Source: Hordeum vulgare subsp. vulgare (Eukaryota > Streptophyta > Magnoliopsida > Poales > Poaceae). Taken from it: DNA of 64,000 nt. Shown here in pieces: positions 22,186 to 34,930 of this stretch. The stretch spans positions 200,535,689 to 200,599,688 of the forward strand of contig NC_058523.1 in the NCBI RefSeq assembly GCF_904849725.1, written 5' to 3'. The position numbers and the translations under genes are program-made. The notes beneath the pieces are model-generated. The model did no database searches. It saw only the letters and a list, made by a program, of their open reading frames with translations, and was not told where the DNA came from. The first letter of the stretch is position 1, and each line of letters begins with the position of its first letter.

Positions 22186-23104
22186 CCGAAAGCCTCGCGC
22201 GTTCAGGTTCGAAAATTTTTGGGCATCCATGCCTGGATTCGCGCAGATTGTTCAGAAGGCCTGGGACGAGCCTACTTCTCATTCCGAACCTTGCCATATC
22301 CTCTCGATGCCCCCATTACAGAGGAGGAGGTGTTAGCTGCCATTAAAGAGATGCTTAGTGACAAGGCGCCAGGACCAGATGGGTATACCGGTCTCTTCTT
22401 CAAGAAATGTTGGGCATCATCAAGCATGAAATCATGACGGTCATCCATCTCCTTGAAAGCTTGCATGGTAACAACATTCACTCGCTCAATAGAGCGAATG
22501 TGGTGCTTCTCCCCAAAAAAGATGGCGCAGAAGAAAATAATGACTACAGTCCAATCAGCCTTATCCATGCGATAGCCAAGCTCTTTGGGAAGATCCTGGC
22601 ATCACAGCTTCGACCTCATATGGACGCGCTTGTATCCAACTCTCAAAGCGCTTTCATAAAGCGCAGAAGCATCCATGATAACTTTATGTATGTCAGAAAC
22701 CTTGCACGGCGGCTCCATAAGAGCAAGTCCCCTGCCCTACTGTTCAAGCTTGACATCCGCAAAGCGTTCGACTCGGTCAAATGTGAGTACATACTTGATC
22801 TCCTGCAGCGAAGAGGTTTCCCAGCCAAAATTAGAGGATGGTTGTCCACGCTGTTCTCCACCTTCACCTCACAGATCCTGCTGAATGGGGTGCCTGGACC
22901 GCCAATTAGGCATGTGAAGGGGCAACGGCAAGGGGAGCCGCTGTCACCCCTTTCTTCATCATTGCCATTGACCCGCTCCAGCATCTTCTTGAGGTGGCCA
23001 CGGCAAGAGGGCTTCTCCACAAGATTAGAGGTCATCGGCCCGTCGTGCGTACTTCCCTGTATGCAGATGACGCGGCTGTGTTCATGAAGCCCATTAACAC
23101 ACAC
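22186..23104 (+). pseudogene. LINE-A reverse transcriptase, N-terminal two thirds
   Basis: Frames at 22162-22437, 22407-23087 and 22994-23203 together read as an L1-type RT. Markers are DKAPGPDGYTGLFFKKCW (about 22360-22410), VVLLPKKDGAEENNDYSPIS (near 22500-22560), AFIKRRSIHDNFMYVRNLAR (near 22650-22710), LLFKLDIRKAFDSV (near 22740-22780) and, after a frameshift near 22940, SLYADDAAVF with an intact catalytic ADD near 23057-23083. The protein would reverse-transcribe LINE RNA at the nicked target. Frameshifts near 22410 and 22940 and the insertion 40 bases after the catalytic motif destroy it. Confidence 0.85.
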
Positions 23105-23141
23105 ATGGGAAACAAAAAATTTCCTACGCACATGAATACCT

Positions 23142-24952
23142 TGTTGGAAATATGCCCTAGAGGCAATAATAAATTAGTTATTGTTATATTTCTTAGTTCA
23201 TGATAATCGTTTATTATCCATGCTATAATTGTATTGATTGGAAACACAATACTTGTGTGGATACATAGACAAAACACTGTCCCTAGTAAGCCTCTAGTTG
23301 ACTAGCTCGTTAATCAAAGATGGTCAAGGTTTCCTGGCCATAGGCAAGTGTTGTCACTTGATAACGGGATCACATCATTAGGAGAATCATGTGATGGACT
23401 AGACCCAAACTAATAGACGTAGCATGTTGATCGTGTCATTTTGTTGCTACTGTTTTCTGCGTGTCAAGTATTTATTCCTATGACCATGAGATCATATAAC
23501 TCACTGACACCGGAGGAATGCTTTGTGTGTATTAAACGTCGCAACGTAACTGGGTGACTATAAAGATGCTCTACAGGTATCTCCGAAGGTGTTAGTTGAG
23601 TTAGTATGGATCAAGACTGGGATTTGTCACTCCGTGTGAACGGAGAGGTATCTCGGGGCCCACTCGGTAATACAACATCACACACAAGCCTTGCAAGCAA
23701 TGTAACTTAGTGTAAGTTGCGGGATCTTGTATTACGGAACGAGTAAAGAGACTTGCCAGTAAACGAGATTGAAATAGGTATACGGATACTGACGATCGAA
23801 TCTCGGGCAAGTAACATACCGAAGGACAAAGGGAATGACATACGGGATTATATGAATCCTTGGCACTGAGGTTCAAACGATAAGATCTTCGTAGAATATG
23901 TAGGATCCAATATGGGCATCCAGGTCCCGCTATTGGATATTGACCGAGGAGTCTCTCGGGTCATGTCTACATAGTTCTCGAACCCGCAGGGTCTGCACAC
24001 TTAAGGTTCGACGTTGTTTTATGCGTATTTGAGTTATATGGTTGGTTACCGAATGTTGTTCGGAGTCCCGGATGAGATCACGGACGTCACGAGGGTTTCC
24101 GGAATGGTCCGGAAACGAAGATTGATATATAGGATGACCTCATTTGGTTACCGGAAGGTTTTCGTGCATTACCGGAAAAGTTTCGGGCTCATCGGTAGTG
24201 TACCGGGAGTGCCGGGAGGGGTGCCGGGGACCATCGGGAGGGGTGTCACGCCCCAAGGGGTCTCATGGGCTATGGGAAGAGATAAACCAGCCCCTAGTGG
24301 GCTGGAATAAGTTCCCACTAAGGCCCATAAGGTTTGAGAAGGAAAAAACACAAGGTGGAAAGAGTTTCCAAGTGGGAAGGTGGAATCCTACTCCAAGTAG
24401 GATTGGAGTAGGACTCCTCCACCTCCAATTTCGGCCAAACCTTTAGGTTTTGAGGCTGCCTCCTCCCCTCCCTCCCACCTATATATACGGAGGTTTTAGG
24501 GCTGATCTGAGACGACTTTTCCACGGCAGCCCGACCACATACCTCCACGGTTTTTCCTCTAGATCGCGTTTCTACGGAGCTCGGGCGGAGCCCTGCTGAG
24601 ACAAGGTCATCACCAACCTCCGGAGCGCCGTCACGCTGCCGGAGAACTCTTCTACCTCTCCGTCTCTCTTGCTGGATCAAGAAGGCCGAGATCATCGTCG
24701 AGCTGTATGTGTGCTGAACGCGGAGGTGCCGTCCGTTCGGTACTAGATCGTGGGACTGATCGCGGGATTGTTCGCGGGGCGGATCGAGGGACGTGAGGAC
24801 GTTCCACTACATCAACCGCGTTCACTAACGCTTCTGCTGTACGATCTACAAGGGTACGTAGATCACTCATCCCCTCTCGTAGATGGACATCACCATGATA
24901 GGTCTTCGTGCGCGTAGGAAAATTTTTGTTTCCCTTGCGACGTTCCCCAACA
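23142..24952 (+). repeat. Angela 5' LTR
   Basis: Contains a CTATATATACGGAGG box near 24480-24490 that can act as TATA box. Open frames in the LTR (for example 24014-24310 plus and 24695-24318 minus) recur at exactly +6778 in the other LTR and are not genes. Confidence 0.93.
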
Positions 24953-24953
24953 G

Positions 24954-24967
24954 TGGCATCATGAGCT
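24954..24967 (+). other. Angela primer-binding site
   Basis: TGGCATCATGAGCT lies where the initiator-methionine-tRNA complement (TGGTATCAGAGCC type) is expected; it differs from that consensus by a T-to-C change and an inserted base. Confidence 0.65.
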
Positions 24968-26519
24968 AGGTTCATGCGTAGATGTCTTCTCGAGTAGAAC
25001 ACAAAAGTTTTTGTGGGCGGTGATGTGCGTTTTGCTGCCCTCCTTAGTCTTTTCTTGATTCCGCGGTATTGTTGGATTGAAGCGGCTTGGACCGACATTA
25101 CTCGTACGCTTACGAGAGACTGGTTTCATCGTTACGAGTAACCCCCTTTGCTCAAAGATGACTGGCAAGTGACTGTTTCTCCAACTTTAGTTGAATCGGA
25201 TTTGACCGAGGAGGTCCTTGGATGAGGTTAAATAGCAACTCATATATCTCCGTTGTGGTGTTTGCGTAAGTAAGATGCGATCCTACTAGATACCCTCGGT
25301 CACCACGTAAAACATGCAACAACAAAATTAGAGGACGTCTAACTTGTTTTTGCAGGGTATGATTGTGATGTGATATGGCCAACGATGTGATGTGATATAT
25401 TGTATGTATGAGATGATCATGTTGTAATAGAAATATCGACTTGCACGTCGATGGTACGGCAACCGGCAGGAGCCATAGGGTTGTCTTTATACTAACGTTT
25501 GTGCTTGCAGATGCGTTTACTATTTTGCTAGGATGTAGCTTTAGTAGTAATAGCATAAGTAGCACGACAACCCCGATGGCAACACGTTGATGGATGATCA
25601 TGGTGTGGCGCCGGTGACAAGAAGATCGTGCCGGTGCTTTGGTGATGGAGATCAAGAAGCACGTGATGATGGCCATATCATGTCACTTATGAATTGCATG
25701 TGATGTTAATCCTTTTATGCACCTTATTTTGCTTAGAACGACGGTAGCATTATGAGGTGATCTCTCACTAAAATTTCAAGACGAAGTTGTGTTCTCCCCG
25801 ACTGTGCACCGTTGCGACAGTTCTTCGTTTCGAGACACCACGTGATGATCGGGTGTGATAGACTCAACGTTCACATACAACGGGTGCAAAACAGTTGCAC
25901 ACGCAGAACACTCGGGTTAAGCTTGACGAGCCTAGCATGTGCAGACATGGCCTCGGAACACATGAGACCGAAAGGTCGAGCATGAATCGTATAGTTGATA
26001 TGATTAGCATAGGGATGCTTACCACTGAAACTATTCTCGACTCACGTGATGATCGGACTTGAGATAGTGGATTTGGATCATGTACCACTCAAATGACTAG
26101 AGAGATGTACCTTTTGAGTGGGATTTCTTAAGTAATATGATTAATTGAACTAATTGTCATGAACATAGTCTAATGGTCTTTGCGAATTACGATGTAGCTT
26201 GCGCTATAGCTCTACTGTTTTTTTATGTTCCTAGAGAAAATTTAGTTGAAAATTGATAGTAGCAAACTTTGCAGACTGAGTCTGTAAAACCGAGGATTGT
26301 CCTCGTTGCTGCGCAGAAGGCTTATGTCCTTAATGCACCACTCGGTGTGCTGCACCTCGAGCGTCGTCTGTGGATGCTGTGAACATCCGACATACACGTT
26401 TCTGATGACTACACGATAGTTCAGTGCAAAGTACTTAATGGCTTAGAAGCAAGGCACCGAAAACGTTTTAAACGTCACGGAACATAAGTGATGTTCTAAA
26501 GAGATGAAATTGTGATTTC

Positions 26520-26816
26520 ATGCTTGTGCCCTTGTTAAGAGGTACGAGACCTCCAACAAAATTCTTTGACCACAAAGTAAAGGAGAAAAGCTCAATTGTT
26601 GAGCGTGTGCTCAGATTGTCTGAGTACGACAATCACTTGAATCAAGTGGGAGCTAATCTTCCAGATGAGATAGTGATGGTTCTCCAAAAGTCACTGCCAC
26701 CAAGCTTTGAGAGCTTCGTGATGAACTATAACATATCAAGGATAGATACAATGATCTTTGAGAGATTCGCGACGTTTGACACTGCGAAAGTAGAAATCAA
26801 GAAGGAGCATCAATAG
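26520..26816 (+). pseudogene. Angela gag remnant
   Basis: A 98-codon frame contains copia gag-type sequence, notably LNQVGANLPDEIVMVLQKSL and FVMNYNISRID. It stops at 26814. About 120 bases on, KCFCNKGNSH at about 26939-26968 looks like a decayed CCHC knuckle interrupted by a stop. Upstream gag sequence is broken by many stops. The protein would package element RNA; this copy cannot. Confidence 0.7.
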
Positions 26817-26989
26817 TTGATGGTTTGAAAAACCACTAAGTTTCAAGAAAGGCGAGGGCTAGAAGGGATACTTCGTGAAACGGCAAAACAGTTGCTGCAC
26901 TAATGAAGAGACCCAAGATTAAACCCAAACCCGAGACTAAGTGCTTCTGTAATAAGGGGAACAGTCACTGAGGCGGAGCAACTCTAGAT

Positions 26990-29918
26990 ACTTGGTAGAT
27001 AAGAAGGCTGGCAAAAGTCGAGAGAAGTATATTTGATATACATAATGTTGATGTGTACTTTACTAGTACTCCTAGTAGCACGAGGGTATTGGATACTGGT
27101 TCGGTTGCTAAGTGATTAGTAACGCGAAATGAAAGCTACGGCATAAACGGAGACTAGCTAAAGGCGAGGTGACGATACGTGTTGGAAGTGTTTCCAAGGT
27201 TGATATGATCAAACGTCACACGCCCCCTTTACCATCGGGATTGGTGTTGAACCTAAATAATTGTTATTTGGTGCTTGCGTTAAGCATGAACATGATTGGA
27301 TCGTGTTTATTGCAATACGATTATTCATTCAAAAGGAATAATGGTTACTCTATTTGCTTGAATGATCACCTTCAATGGTTTATTGAATCTCGATTGTAGT
27401 GTTACACATTGGTGCCAAAAGATATGAGTTAAATGATGATAGTACCACTTACTTGTGGCACTGCCGCTTGAGTCATGTTAGTATAAATTGCATGAAGAGG
27501 CTCCATGCTGATGGATCTTTACTCACCTGATTTCGAATCACTAGTGACATGCAAATCATACCACATGAGCAAGGCCTTGTTTTCATTGAGATGAAACAAG
27601 ATAGTAACTTGTTGGAAGTGATAACATTTTGATGTATGCAGTCCAATGGGTACTGAGGCACGCAGTGGATATCATTATGTTCTTACTTCACTGATGATTT
27701 GAGTAGATACGGGAGTATTTACTTAATGAATCACAAATCTGAAATGTTGAAAAGTTCAAATCCGTTTCAGAGTGAAGTTCGTCGTAACAAGAGGATAAAC
27801 TGTCTACGATATGATCATAGAAATGAATATCTGAGTTACGAGTTTTGGTACGCAGTTAAGACAATGTGGAAATTGTTTCGCAGTTCATGCCACCTGGAAC
27901 ATCATAGTGTGATGATGTGTCTGAACATCATAGCCACGCACTATTTGGTATGGTGCATACTATGATGTCTCTTATCGAATTACCACTATCGTTTATGGGT
28001 TATGCATTAGAGACAACCGCACTCACTTTAAATAGGGCACCGCATATTTCCGTTGAGATGACACAGTATAGACTGAGGTTTAGAGAAATCTAAACTGTCG
28101 TTTCTTGAAAGTTTGGGGTTTCGACACTTGTGTGAAAAAGTTTCAGTCTGATAAGCTCGAACCCAAAGCGGATAAATGCTTCTTCATAGGGTATCCAAAA
28201 CAGTTGGGTACATCTCCTATCTCAGATCCGAAAGCAAAGTGTTTGTTTCTAGAAACGGATCCTTTCTCGAGGAAAGGTTTCTCTCGAAAGAATTGAGTGG
28301 GAGGGTAGTAGAACTTGATGAGGTTATTGAACCATCACTTCAACCAGTGTGTAGCAGGGCGCAGGAAGTTGTTCCTGTGGCGCCTACACCAATTGAAGTG
28401 GAAGCTGATGATGGTGATCATTGAGCTTCGAATAAAGTTACTACAAACCTCGTAGGTCGACAAGGTCGCGTACTGCTGCAGAGTAGTACGGTAACCCTGT
28501 CTTGGAGGTCATGTTGTTGAGCAACAGTGAACCTACGAGTTATGGAGAAAGCGATGGTGGGCCCAGATTCCGACAAATGGCTGGAAGCCATGAAATCCGA
28601 GAGAGGATCCATGGATGAAAACAAAGTGTAGACTTTGGAAGAATTACTTGATGGTCATAGGACTATTGAGTAAAGATGGATTTTTAAAGGAAGACAGACG
28701 ATGATGGTGATAAGTCACTATTAAGAAAAGCTCGACTTGTCGCAAAGATGTTTCCGATAAGATCAAACAGTTGACTATGATGAGACTTTCTCACTCGTAG
28801 CGATGCTAAAAGTCTGTTAGAATTATGTTAGTTGTTGATGCATTATTTATGAAATATTGCACGTAGGATGTCAAAACATTGTTTTCTCGACGGTTTCCTT
28901 GAGCAAACATTGTATGTGATACAACCAGAAGGTTTTGTTAATCCTAAAGATACTAGCAAGTATGCAAGCTCCAGTGATCCTTCAATGGACTGGTGCAAGC
29001 ATCTCGGAGTTGGAATATACACTTTGATGAGATGATCAAAGATTTTGGGTTTGTACAAGGTTTATGAGAAACTTGTATTTCCAAAGAAGTGAGTGGGAGC
29101 ACTATAGAATTTCTGATAGGTATATGTGGTTGACATATTGTGGATCAGAAGTAATGTAGAATTTCTGTAAAGCATACAAGGTTGTTTGAAAGAAGTTTTC
29201 AAAGGAGTACCTGGATTACGCTACTTGAACGTTGAGCATCAAAGATCTATGGAGATAGATCGAAAGCGCTTAATAGAAGTTTCAACAAGATGCATGCCTT
29301 GACAAGTTTTTGAAAGAGTTCAAAATAGACCAGCAAAGAAGGAGTTCTTGGTTGCGTTGTGAGGTGTGAATTTGAGTAAGACTCAAAACCCGACCACGGC
29401 AGAATAAAGAGAATAGACGAAGGTCGTCTTCTATGCCTTAGCCGTAGAATCTAAAGTATGCCATGCTGTGTACCGCACCTGAAGTGTGCCTTGACTCAAA
29501 GTATGTTGAGAGGTACAGAGAGTGATCCATGATTGAATCACTAGCAGCGGTCGAAATTTATCCTTAGTAACTAATGGACTAAGGAATTTTTCTCGATTAT
29601 GGAGGTGGTTAAAGAGTTTGTCGTAAAGGGTTACGTCAATGCAAGCTTTGACACTAATCCGGATAACTATGAGTAGTGAAACGGATTCGTATAGTAGAGT
29701 AGATATTTGGAGCATTTCCGAATAGCACATAGTAGCAGCATCTATAAGATGACATAAAGATTTGTAAAGAACACACGGATCTGAAAGTTTCAGAACCGTT
29801 GACTAAAACCTCTCTCACGAGCAAGACGTGATCAGACCCCAGAACTATATGGGTGTTGGATTCGTTGAAATCACATGGTGATGTGAACTAGATTATTGAC
29901 TCTAGTGCAAGTGGGAGA
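26990..29918 (+). pseudogene. Angela pol remnant (integrase, reverse transcriptase, RNase H)
   Basis: Only scattered copia pol fragments remain. 28105-28296 reads VWGFDTCVKKF and DKCFFIGYPKQLG, typical of the integrase C-terminal region. 28176-28424 continues with a Pro/Glu/Val linker. RT-like words follow near 28600-29000 (WIFKGR, DYDETFSLVAMLK, PEGFVNPKDTSKYA). The far 3' end, near 29895-29918, reads DSSASGRLLE, the usual copia RNase H terminus before the purine tract. Stops occur every few dozen codons throughout. In contrast the LTRs are almost identical. Confidence 0.65.
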
Positions 29919-29919
29919 C
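29908..29919 (+). other. Angela polypurine tract
   Basis: The GCAAGTGGGAGAC stretch directly before the right LTR fits the plus-strand primer site of copia elements. Confidence 0.75.
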
Positions 29920-31730
29920 TGTTGGAAATATGCCCTAGAGGCAATAATAAATTAGTTATTGTTATATTTCTTAGTTCATGATAATCGTTTATTATCCATG
30001 CTATAATTGTATTGATTGGAAACACAATACTTGTGTGGATACATAGACAAAACACTGTCCCTAGTAAGCCTCTAGTTGACTAGCTCGTTAATCAAAGATG
30101 GTCAAGGTTTCCTGGCCATAGGCAAGTGTTGTCACTTGATAACGGGATCACATCATTAGGAGAATCATGTGATGGACTAGACCCAAACTAATAGACGTAG
30201 CATGTTGATCGTGTCATTTTGTTGCTACTGTTTTCTGCGTGTCAAGTATTTATTCCTATGACCATGAGATCATATAACTCACTGACACTGGAGGAATGCT
30301 TTGTGTGTATTAAACGTCGCAACGTAACTGGGTGACTATAAAGATGCTCTACAGGTATCTCCGAAGGTGTTAGTTGAGTTAGTATGGATCAAGACTGGGA
30401 TTTGTCACTCCGTGTGAACGGAGAGGTATCTCGGGGCCCACTCGGTAATACAACATCACACACAAGCCTTGCAAGCAATGTAACTTAGTGTAAGTTGCGG
30501 GATCTTGTATTACGGAACGAGTAAAGAGACTTGCCAGTAAACGAGATTGAAATAGGTATACGGATACTGACGATCGAATCTCGGGCAAGTAACATACCGA
30601 AGGACAAAGGGAATGACATACGGGATTATATGAATCCTTGGCACTGAGGTTCAAACGATAAGATCTTCGTAGAATATGTAGGATCCAATATGGGCATCCA
30701 GGTCCCGCTATTGGATATTGACCGAGGAGTCTCTCGGGTCATGTCTACATAGTTCTCGAACCCGCAGGGTCTGCACACTTAAGGTTCGACGTTGTTTTAT
30801 GCGTATTTGAGTTATATGGTTGGTTACCGAATGTTGTTCGGAGTCCCGGATGAGATCACGGACGTCACGAGGGTTTCCGGAATGGTCCGGAAACGAAGAT
30901 TGATATATAGGATGACCTCATTTGGTTACCGGAAGGTTTTCGTGCATTACCGGAAAAGTTTCGGGCTCATCGGTAGTGTACCGGGAGTGCCGGGAGGGGT
31001 GCCGGGGACCATCGGGAGGGGTGTCACGCCCCAAGGGGTCTCATGGGCTATGGGAAGAGATAAACCAGCCCCTAGTGGGCTGGAATAAGTTCCCACTAAG
31101 GCCCATAAGGTTTGAGAAGGAAAAAACACAAGGTGGAAAGAGTTTCCAAGTGGGAAGGTGGAATCCTACTCCAAGTAGGATTGGAGTAGGACTCCTCCAC
31201 CTCCAATTTCGGCCAAACCTTTAGGTTTTGAGGCTGCCTCCTCCCCTCCCTCCCACCTATATATACGGAGGTTTTAGGGCTGATCTGAGACGACTTTTCC
31301 ACGGCAGCCCGACCACATACCTCCACGGTTTTTCCTCTAGATCGCGTTTCTGCGGAGCTCGGGCGGAGCCCTGCTGAGACAAGGTCATCACCAACCTCCG
31401 GAGCGCCGTCACGCTGCCGGAGAACTCTTCTACCTCTCCGTCTCTCTTGCTGGATCAAGAAGGCCGAGATCATCGTCGAGCTGTATGTGTGCTGAACGCG
31501 GAGGTGCCGTCCGTTCGGTACTAGATCGTGGGACTGATCGCGGGATTGTTCGCGGGGCGGATCGAGGGACGTGAGGACGTTCCACTACATCAACCGCGTT
31601 CACTAACGCTTCTGCTGTACGATCTACAAGGGTACGTAGATCACTCATCCCCTCTCGTAGATGGACATCACCATGATAGGTCTTCGTGCGCGTAGGAAAA
31701 TTTTTGTTTCCCTTGCGACGTTCCCCAACA
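29920..31730 (+). repeat. Angela 3' LTR
   Basis: Same length as the 5' LTR. I found two substitutions: CACACCGG versus CACACTGG context (23507 and 30285 region) and TTTCTACGG versus TTTCTGCGG (24570 and 31350 region). It is followed by TACCT at 31731-31735. Confidence 0.93.
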
Positions 31731-33426
31731 TACCTATCATGGTGATGTTCATCTACGAGAGGGAGATTTGATCCACATACCCTTGTAGATCGCTGAGCGG
31801 GAAGCGTTAAGAAACGCGGTTGATGTAGTGGTACAGCTTCGTGATTCAAATCACCGTCGTCCCACGATCCATTTCGATCTAGCGCAGAACAGACGGCACC
31901 TCCGCGTTCAGCACACGTACAGCTGGATGACGATCTTGGCCTTCTTGATCCAGAAAGAGAGACGGAGAAGTAGATGAGTTCTTCGGCAGCGTGATGGCGC
32001 TCCGGTGGTGGTGATGATCTACTCCTGCAGGGCTCCGCCCGAGCTCCGCAGAAATCTAATCTAGAGGAAGAACTATGAGGTGTAGTTTGAGTTGCACGTG
32101 GCAAAGTTGTGTCTCAAACAGCCCTAAATCTCTAGTATATATAGGAGGAGCCAAGGGGTGGGGCAAAGCCCTAGGGCGCCGGCCAAAGAGGCCCTCCTTG
32201 GGTTGGCCGAAGTGGGAAGGGAAGAGTCCTTCTCCAATCCCACTTGGATTAGGACTCCTTCCTTATTTTCCCACCTCTTTTGGATTTTCCACTTTTTCCT
32301 CATGGGCTTTCCTTGAATGACTTTGTCAGCCCATTATACCTTATTGCGCATCCAATAAACCCATGCGGACCCCTTGGGGCATGGTGGGCCCACCCAGTGG
32401 GCCCCCCGAACCCATTCGTCACTCCCGGTACACTGCCGGCAATGCCCGAAAACTTTCCGGAATCCAAACACCAACTTCCTATATATCAATATTCGTTTCC
32501 GGACCATTCCGGAAACTCTCGTGACGTCCGTGATCTCATCCGAGACTCCAAACAACATTCGATCACCAACACATGTAACTCAACTATACTAAAACATCAT
32601 CGAACCTTAAGTGTGCAGGCCCTGCGGGTTTGAGAACTATGCAGACATAACCCAAGACACTTCTCGATCAATATCCAATAGCGGGACCTCGATGCCCATA
32701 TTGGATCCTACATACTCTACGAAGATCTTATCGGTTGAACTTCTGTGCCAAGGATTCATATAATCCCGTATAACATTCCCTTTGTCCTTCGGTATGTTAC
32801 TTGCCCGAGATTTGATCGTCGGTATCCCTATACCTATTTCAATCTCGTTACCGTCAAGTCTCTTTACTTGTTCTATAATACAAGATCCCGTGACTCACAC
32901 TTGAGTCACATTGCTTTCAAGGCTTGTGCGTGATGTTGTATTACCGAGTGGGCCCCGAGATACCTCTCCGTCACACGGAGTGACAAATCCCAGTCTTGAT
33001 CCATGCTAACTCAACGGACACCTTCGGAGATACCTGTAGAGCACCTTTATAGTCACCCAGTAACGTTGTGACATTTGATACACACAAGGATTCCTCCGGT
33101 GCCAGTGAGTTACATGATCTCATGGTCATAGGAATGAATACTTGACACGCAGAAAACAATAGCAACAAAATAACACGATCACATGCTACGTTTATAATTT
33201 GGGTCTTGTCCATCACATGATTCTACTAATGATGTGATCATGTTATCAAGTGACAACACTTGTCTATGGCCAGGAAACCTTGACCATCTTTGATCAACGA
33301 ACTAGTCAACTAGAGGCTTAATAGGGACAGTGTTTTGTCTATGTATCCACACATGTATTTGTGTTTCCAATCAATACAATTCTAGCATGGATAATTAACG
33401 ATTATTATGAACAAGGAAATATAATA

Positions 33427-33759
33427 CTCCCTCATTTCCGGTTTATAGGGCTCATCTTAAAATTTTCAGATTTCCATTATATTAGGCTCGTTTTGAGTCT
33501 AAGTGAGTTAAAGTGCTTTGAGTCTCACGTCATATTTAATTCATAAAGTTTAGAGAAAGGAGATGAGTGGCTATGCATGCATCGTTTTCTACATCCACCA
33601 TGCAAGTCCAATGAAAGGAAGGATGCTACATTTATTGCCTTGGAAATTTCATATGTGAGAAATGTTTCATTGGCTAGTTAAAACTAGTGTCATCCACTCA
33701 CAATTCACCTTGGTTGATGAGATTTCAGATTTGAGCCCTATAAACCGGAAAGGAGGGAG
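33427..33759. mobile_element. Stowaway-type MITE inside the older Angela LTR
   Basis: Begins CTCCCTCATTTCCGGTTTAT and ends with the complement, AAACCGGAAAGGAGGGAG. A TA lies on each side (33425-33426 and 33760-33761). The flanks rejoin to Angela LTR sequence (GAAATATAA / ATAACTAATTTATT). Length 333 bases, no coding capacity. Confidence 0.88.
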
Positions 33760-33801
33760 TAATAACTAATTTATTATTGCCTCTAGGGCATATTTCCAAC
33801 A

Positions 33802-34930
33802 CACGGGGCTCCACACTAACTTCCACAAAAGCTTGGTGGCGCACATCAGATGCGAGGGCATGCAACTGGATGCTATTCTCCAAAGCTTACCAGCTAAAGC
33901 TGCAACCTTTCACATGCGATACCGCGGGCTACCACTTTCGGTTTGCCAGCTCAAGAAGGTCGATTTTCAGTTTCTTGTGGACAAGGTGGCGGCCAAGATC
34001 CCTCCGTGGGAAGGGAATGACATCACTACTATTGGGCGTGCGACTCTTGTCAAATCAGTGATGTCCGCCCAGGCGGTCTACTACATCACTCTACTAGCGG
34101 TCCCACCTAGCATCATTCACAGCATGAACAAGCTAGAGCATGCTTTCTTGTGGTCCGGATTCGACGAGACGACTCGAGCTAAGTGCAAGGTGAATTGGGA
34201 GGTGGTATGTCGCCCTTTTGAGCGGGGAGGCCTTGGTGTGCTTAACACAACCAAATTTGCAAGAGCATTATGTCTCATATGGCCATGGTACGAGTGGAAG
34301 GAGCCTTCAAAGCTATGGGTGGGAATGGGAAACCCCTGCGATGAGCAAGATCTTAACCTCTTTTATGGGTCGACTACCATAACCATCGGGTATGGTGCGA
34401 GGACGCCTTTTTGGGATGCTCCATGGATCAACAACTGCAAGCCTAAGGAGATTGCACCTCTCATCTATGCGGCATCGTTGAGGAAGAATTGTAAGATTAA
34501 AGAGGTGCTTTCAGAGGATGCTTGGGTCGCTAAGATCAAGATGACGACTGACTTAACTTTCGAACACATGCGTCAATTCCTGTTGTTGTGGACAACCATT
34601 CATGATTTTCAGCTAGATGATAACGTCGAAGATGAAATAGAATGGAAGCATACAAGTGATGGTCAATATTCTGCATCCTCTGCGTATAAGGCACAATTCT
34701 TGGGAGCCTTCTACTCGCCCCTTGAGCATGCGATATGGCGAACTTGGGCACCACCTAAAGTCAAGTTTTTGCCTGGTAGGCCATGCAAGATAGGCTATGG
34801 ACGGCGGAGAGGTTGGCAAAGAGAGGGTGGCCAAATTGTGGGCTTTGCACGATGTGTAAGCGGGAACAAGATTCCGAAGCTCACCTCTTTTACAAATGTC
34901 GATACACAAAGTGTCTGTAGAACTTGGTAA
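33802..34930 (+). pseudogene. LINE-A reverse transcriptase C-terminal part and zinc-binding (zf-RVT) region
   Basis: A 365-codon frame (33833-34930) resumes the LINE protein after the Angela insertion. It starts with VAHIRCEGMQLDAIL, passes KVDFQFLVDKVAAKIPPW, GRATLVKSVMSAQAVYYIT and RGGLGVLNTTKFARALCL, and reaches a WRTWAPPKVKF segment, which is the start of the zf-RVT region. The terminal Cys/His part is frame-shifted after about 34770. A short stretch of RT between the catalytic motif and this frame appears to have been lost at the insertion site. The 3' UTR runs to 35311. Confidence 0.85.

Larger units (their letters stand above)
23142..31730 (+). mobile_element. Full-length Angela/BARE-type Ty1/copia retrotransposon with degenerate interior
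   Basis: Two 1811-base LTRs (23142-24952 and 29920-31730) begin TGTTGGAAATATGCCC and end CGTTCCCCAACA. The element is flanked by TACCT on both sides (23137-23141 and 31731-31735). A methionine-initiator-tRNA-type primer site (TGGCATCATGAGCT) starts two bases after the left LTR, and a purine tract (AAGTGGGAGAC) precedes the right LTR. The LTRs differ at only two positions that I found. The 4967-base interior shows only short remnants of gag and pol. Total length 8589 bases. Confidence 0.93.
23105..33801 (-). mobile_element. Minus-strand Angela/BARE-type LTR (solo or truncated), older layer
   Basis: The right end (...CTCTAGGGCATATTTCCAACA, 33801) is the reverse complement of the Angela LTR start. 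The left piece (23105-23141, ATGGGAAACAAAAAATTTCC and onward) is the reverse of the LTR end. The two pieces are separated by the full-length Angela, whose TACCT duplication lies in this LTR. After removing that element and the MITE at 33427-33759 about 1.77 kb of LTR remains, nearly full length. About 15-20 terminal bases at the left are missing and no flanking 5-base duplication was found, so some LINE sequence was probably deleted with it. The absence of internal sequence suggests a solo LTR. Confidence 0.8.

Noticed and set aside
24014..24695. Possible genes in the Angela LTR (98-125 codons)
   Set aside because: The same frames recur exactly 6778 bases later in the other LTR; they are repeat sequence without known protein similarity.
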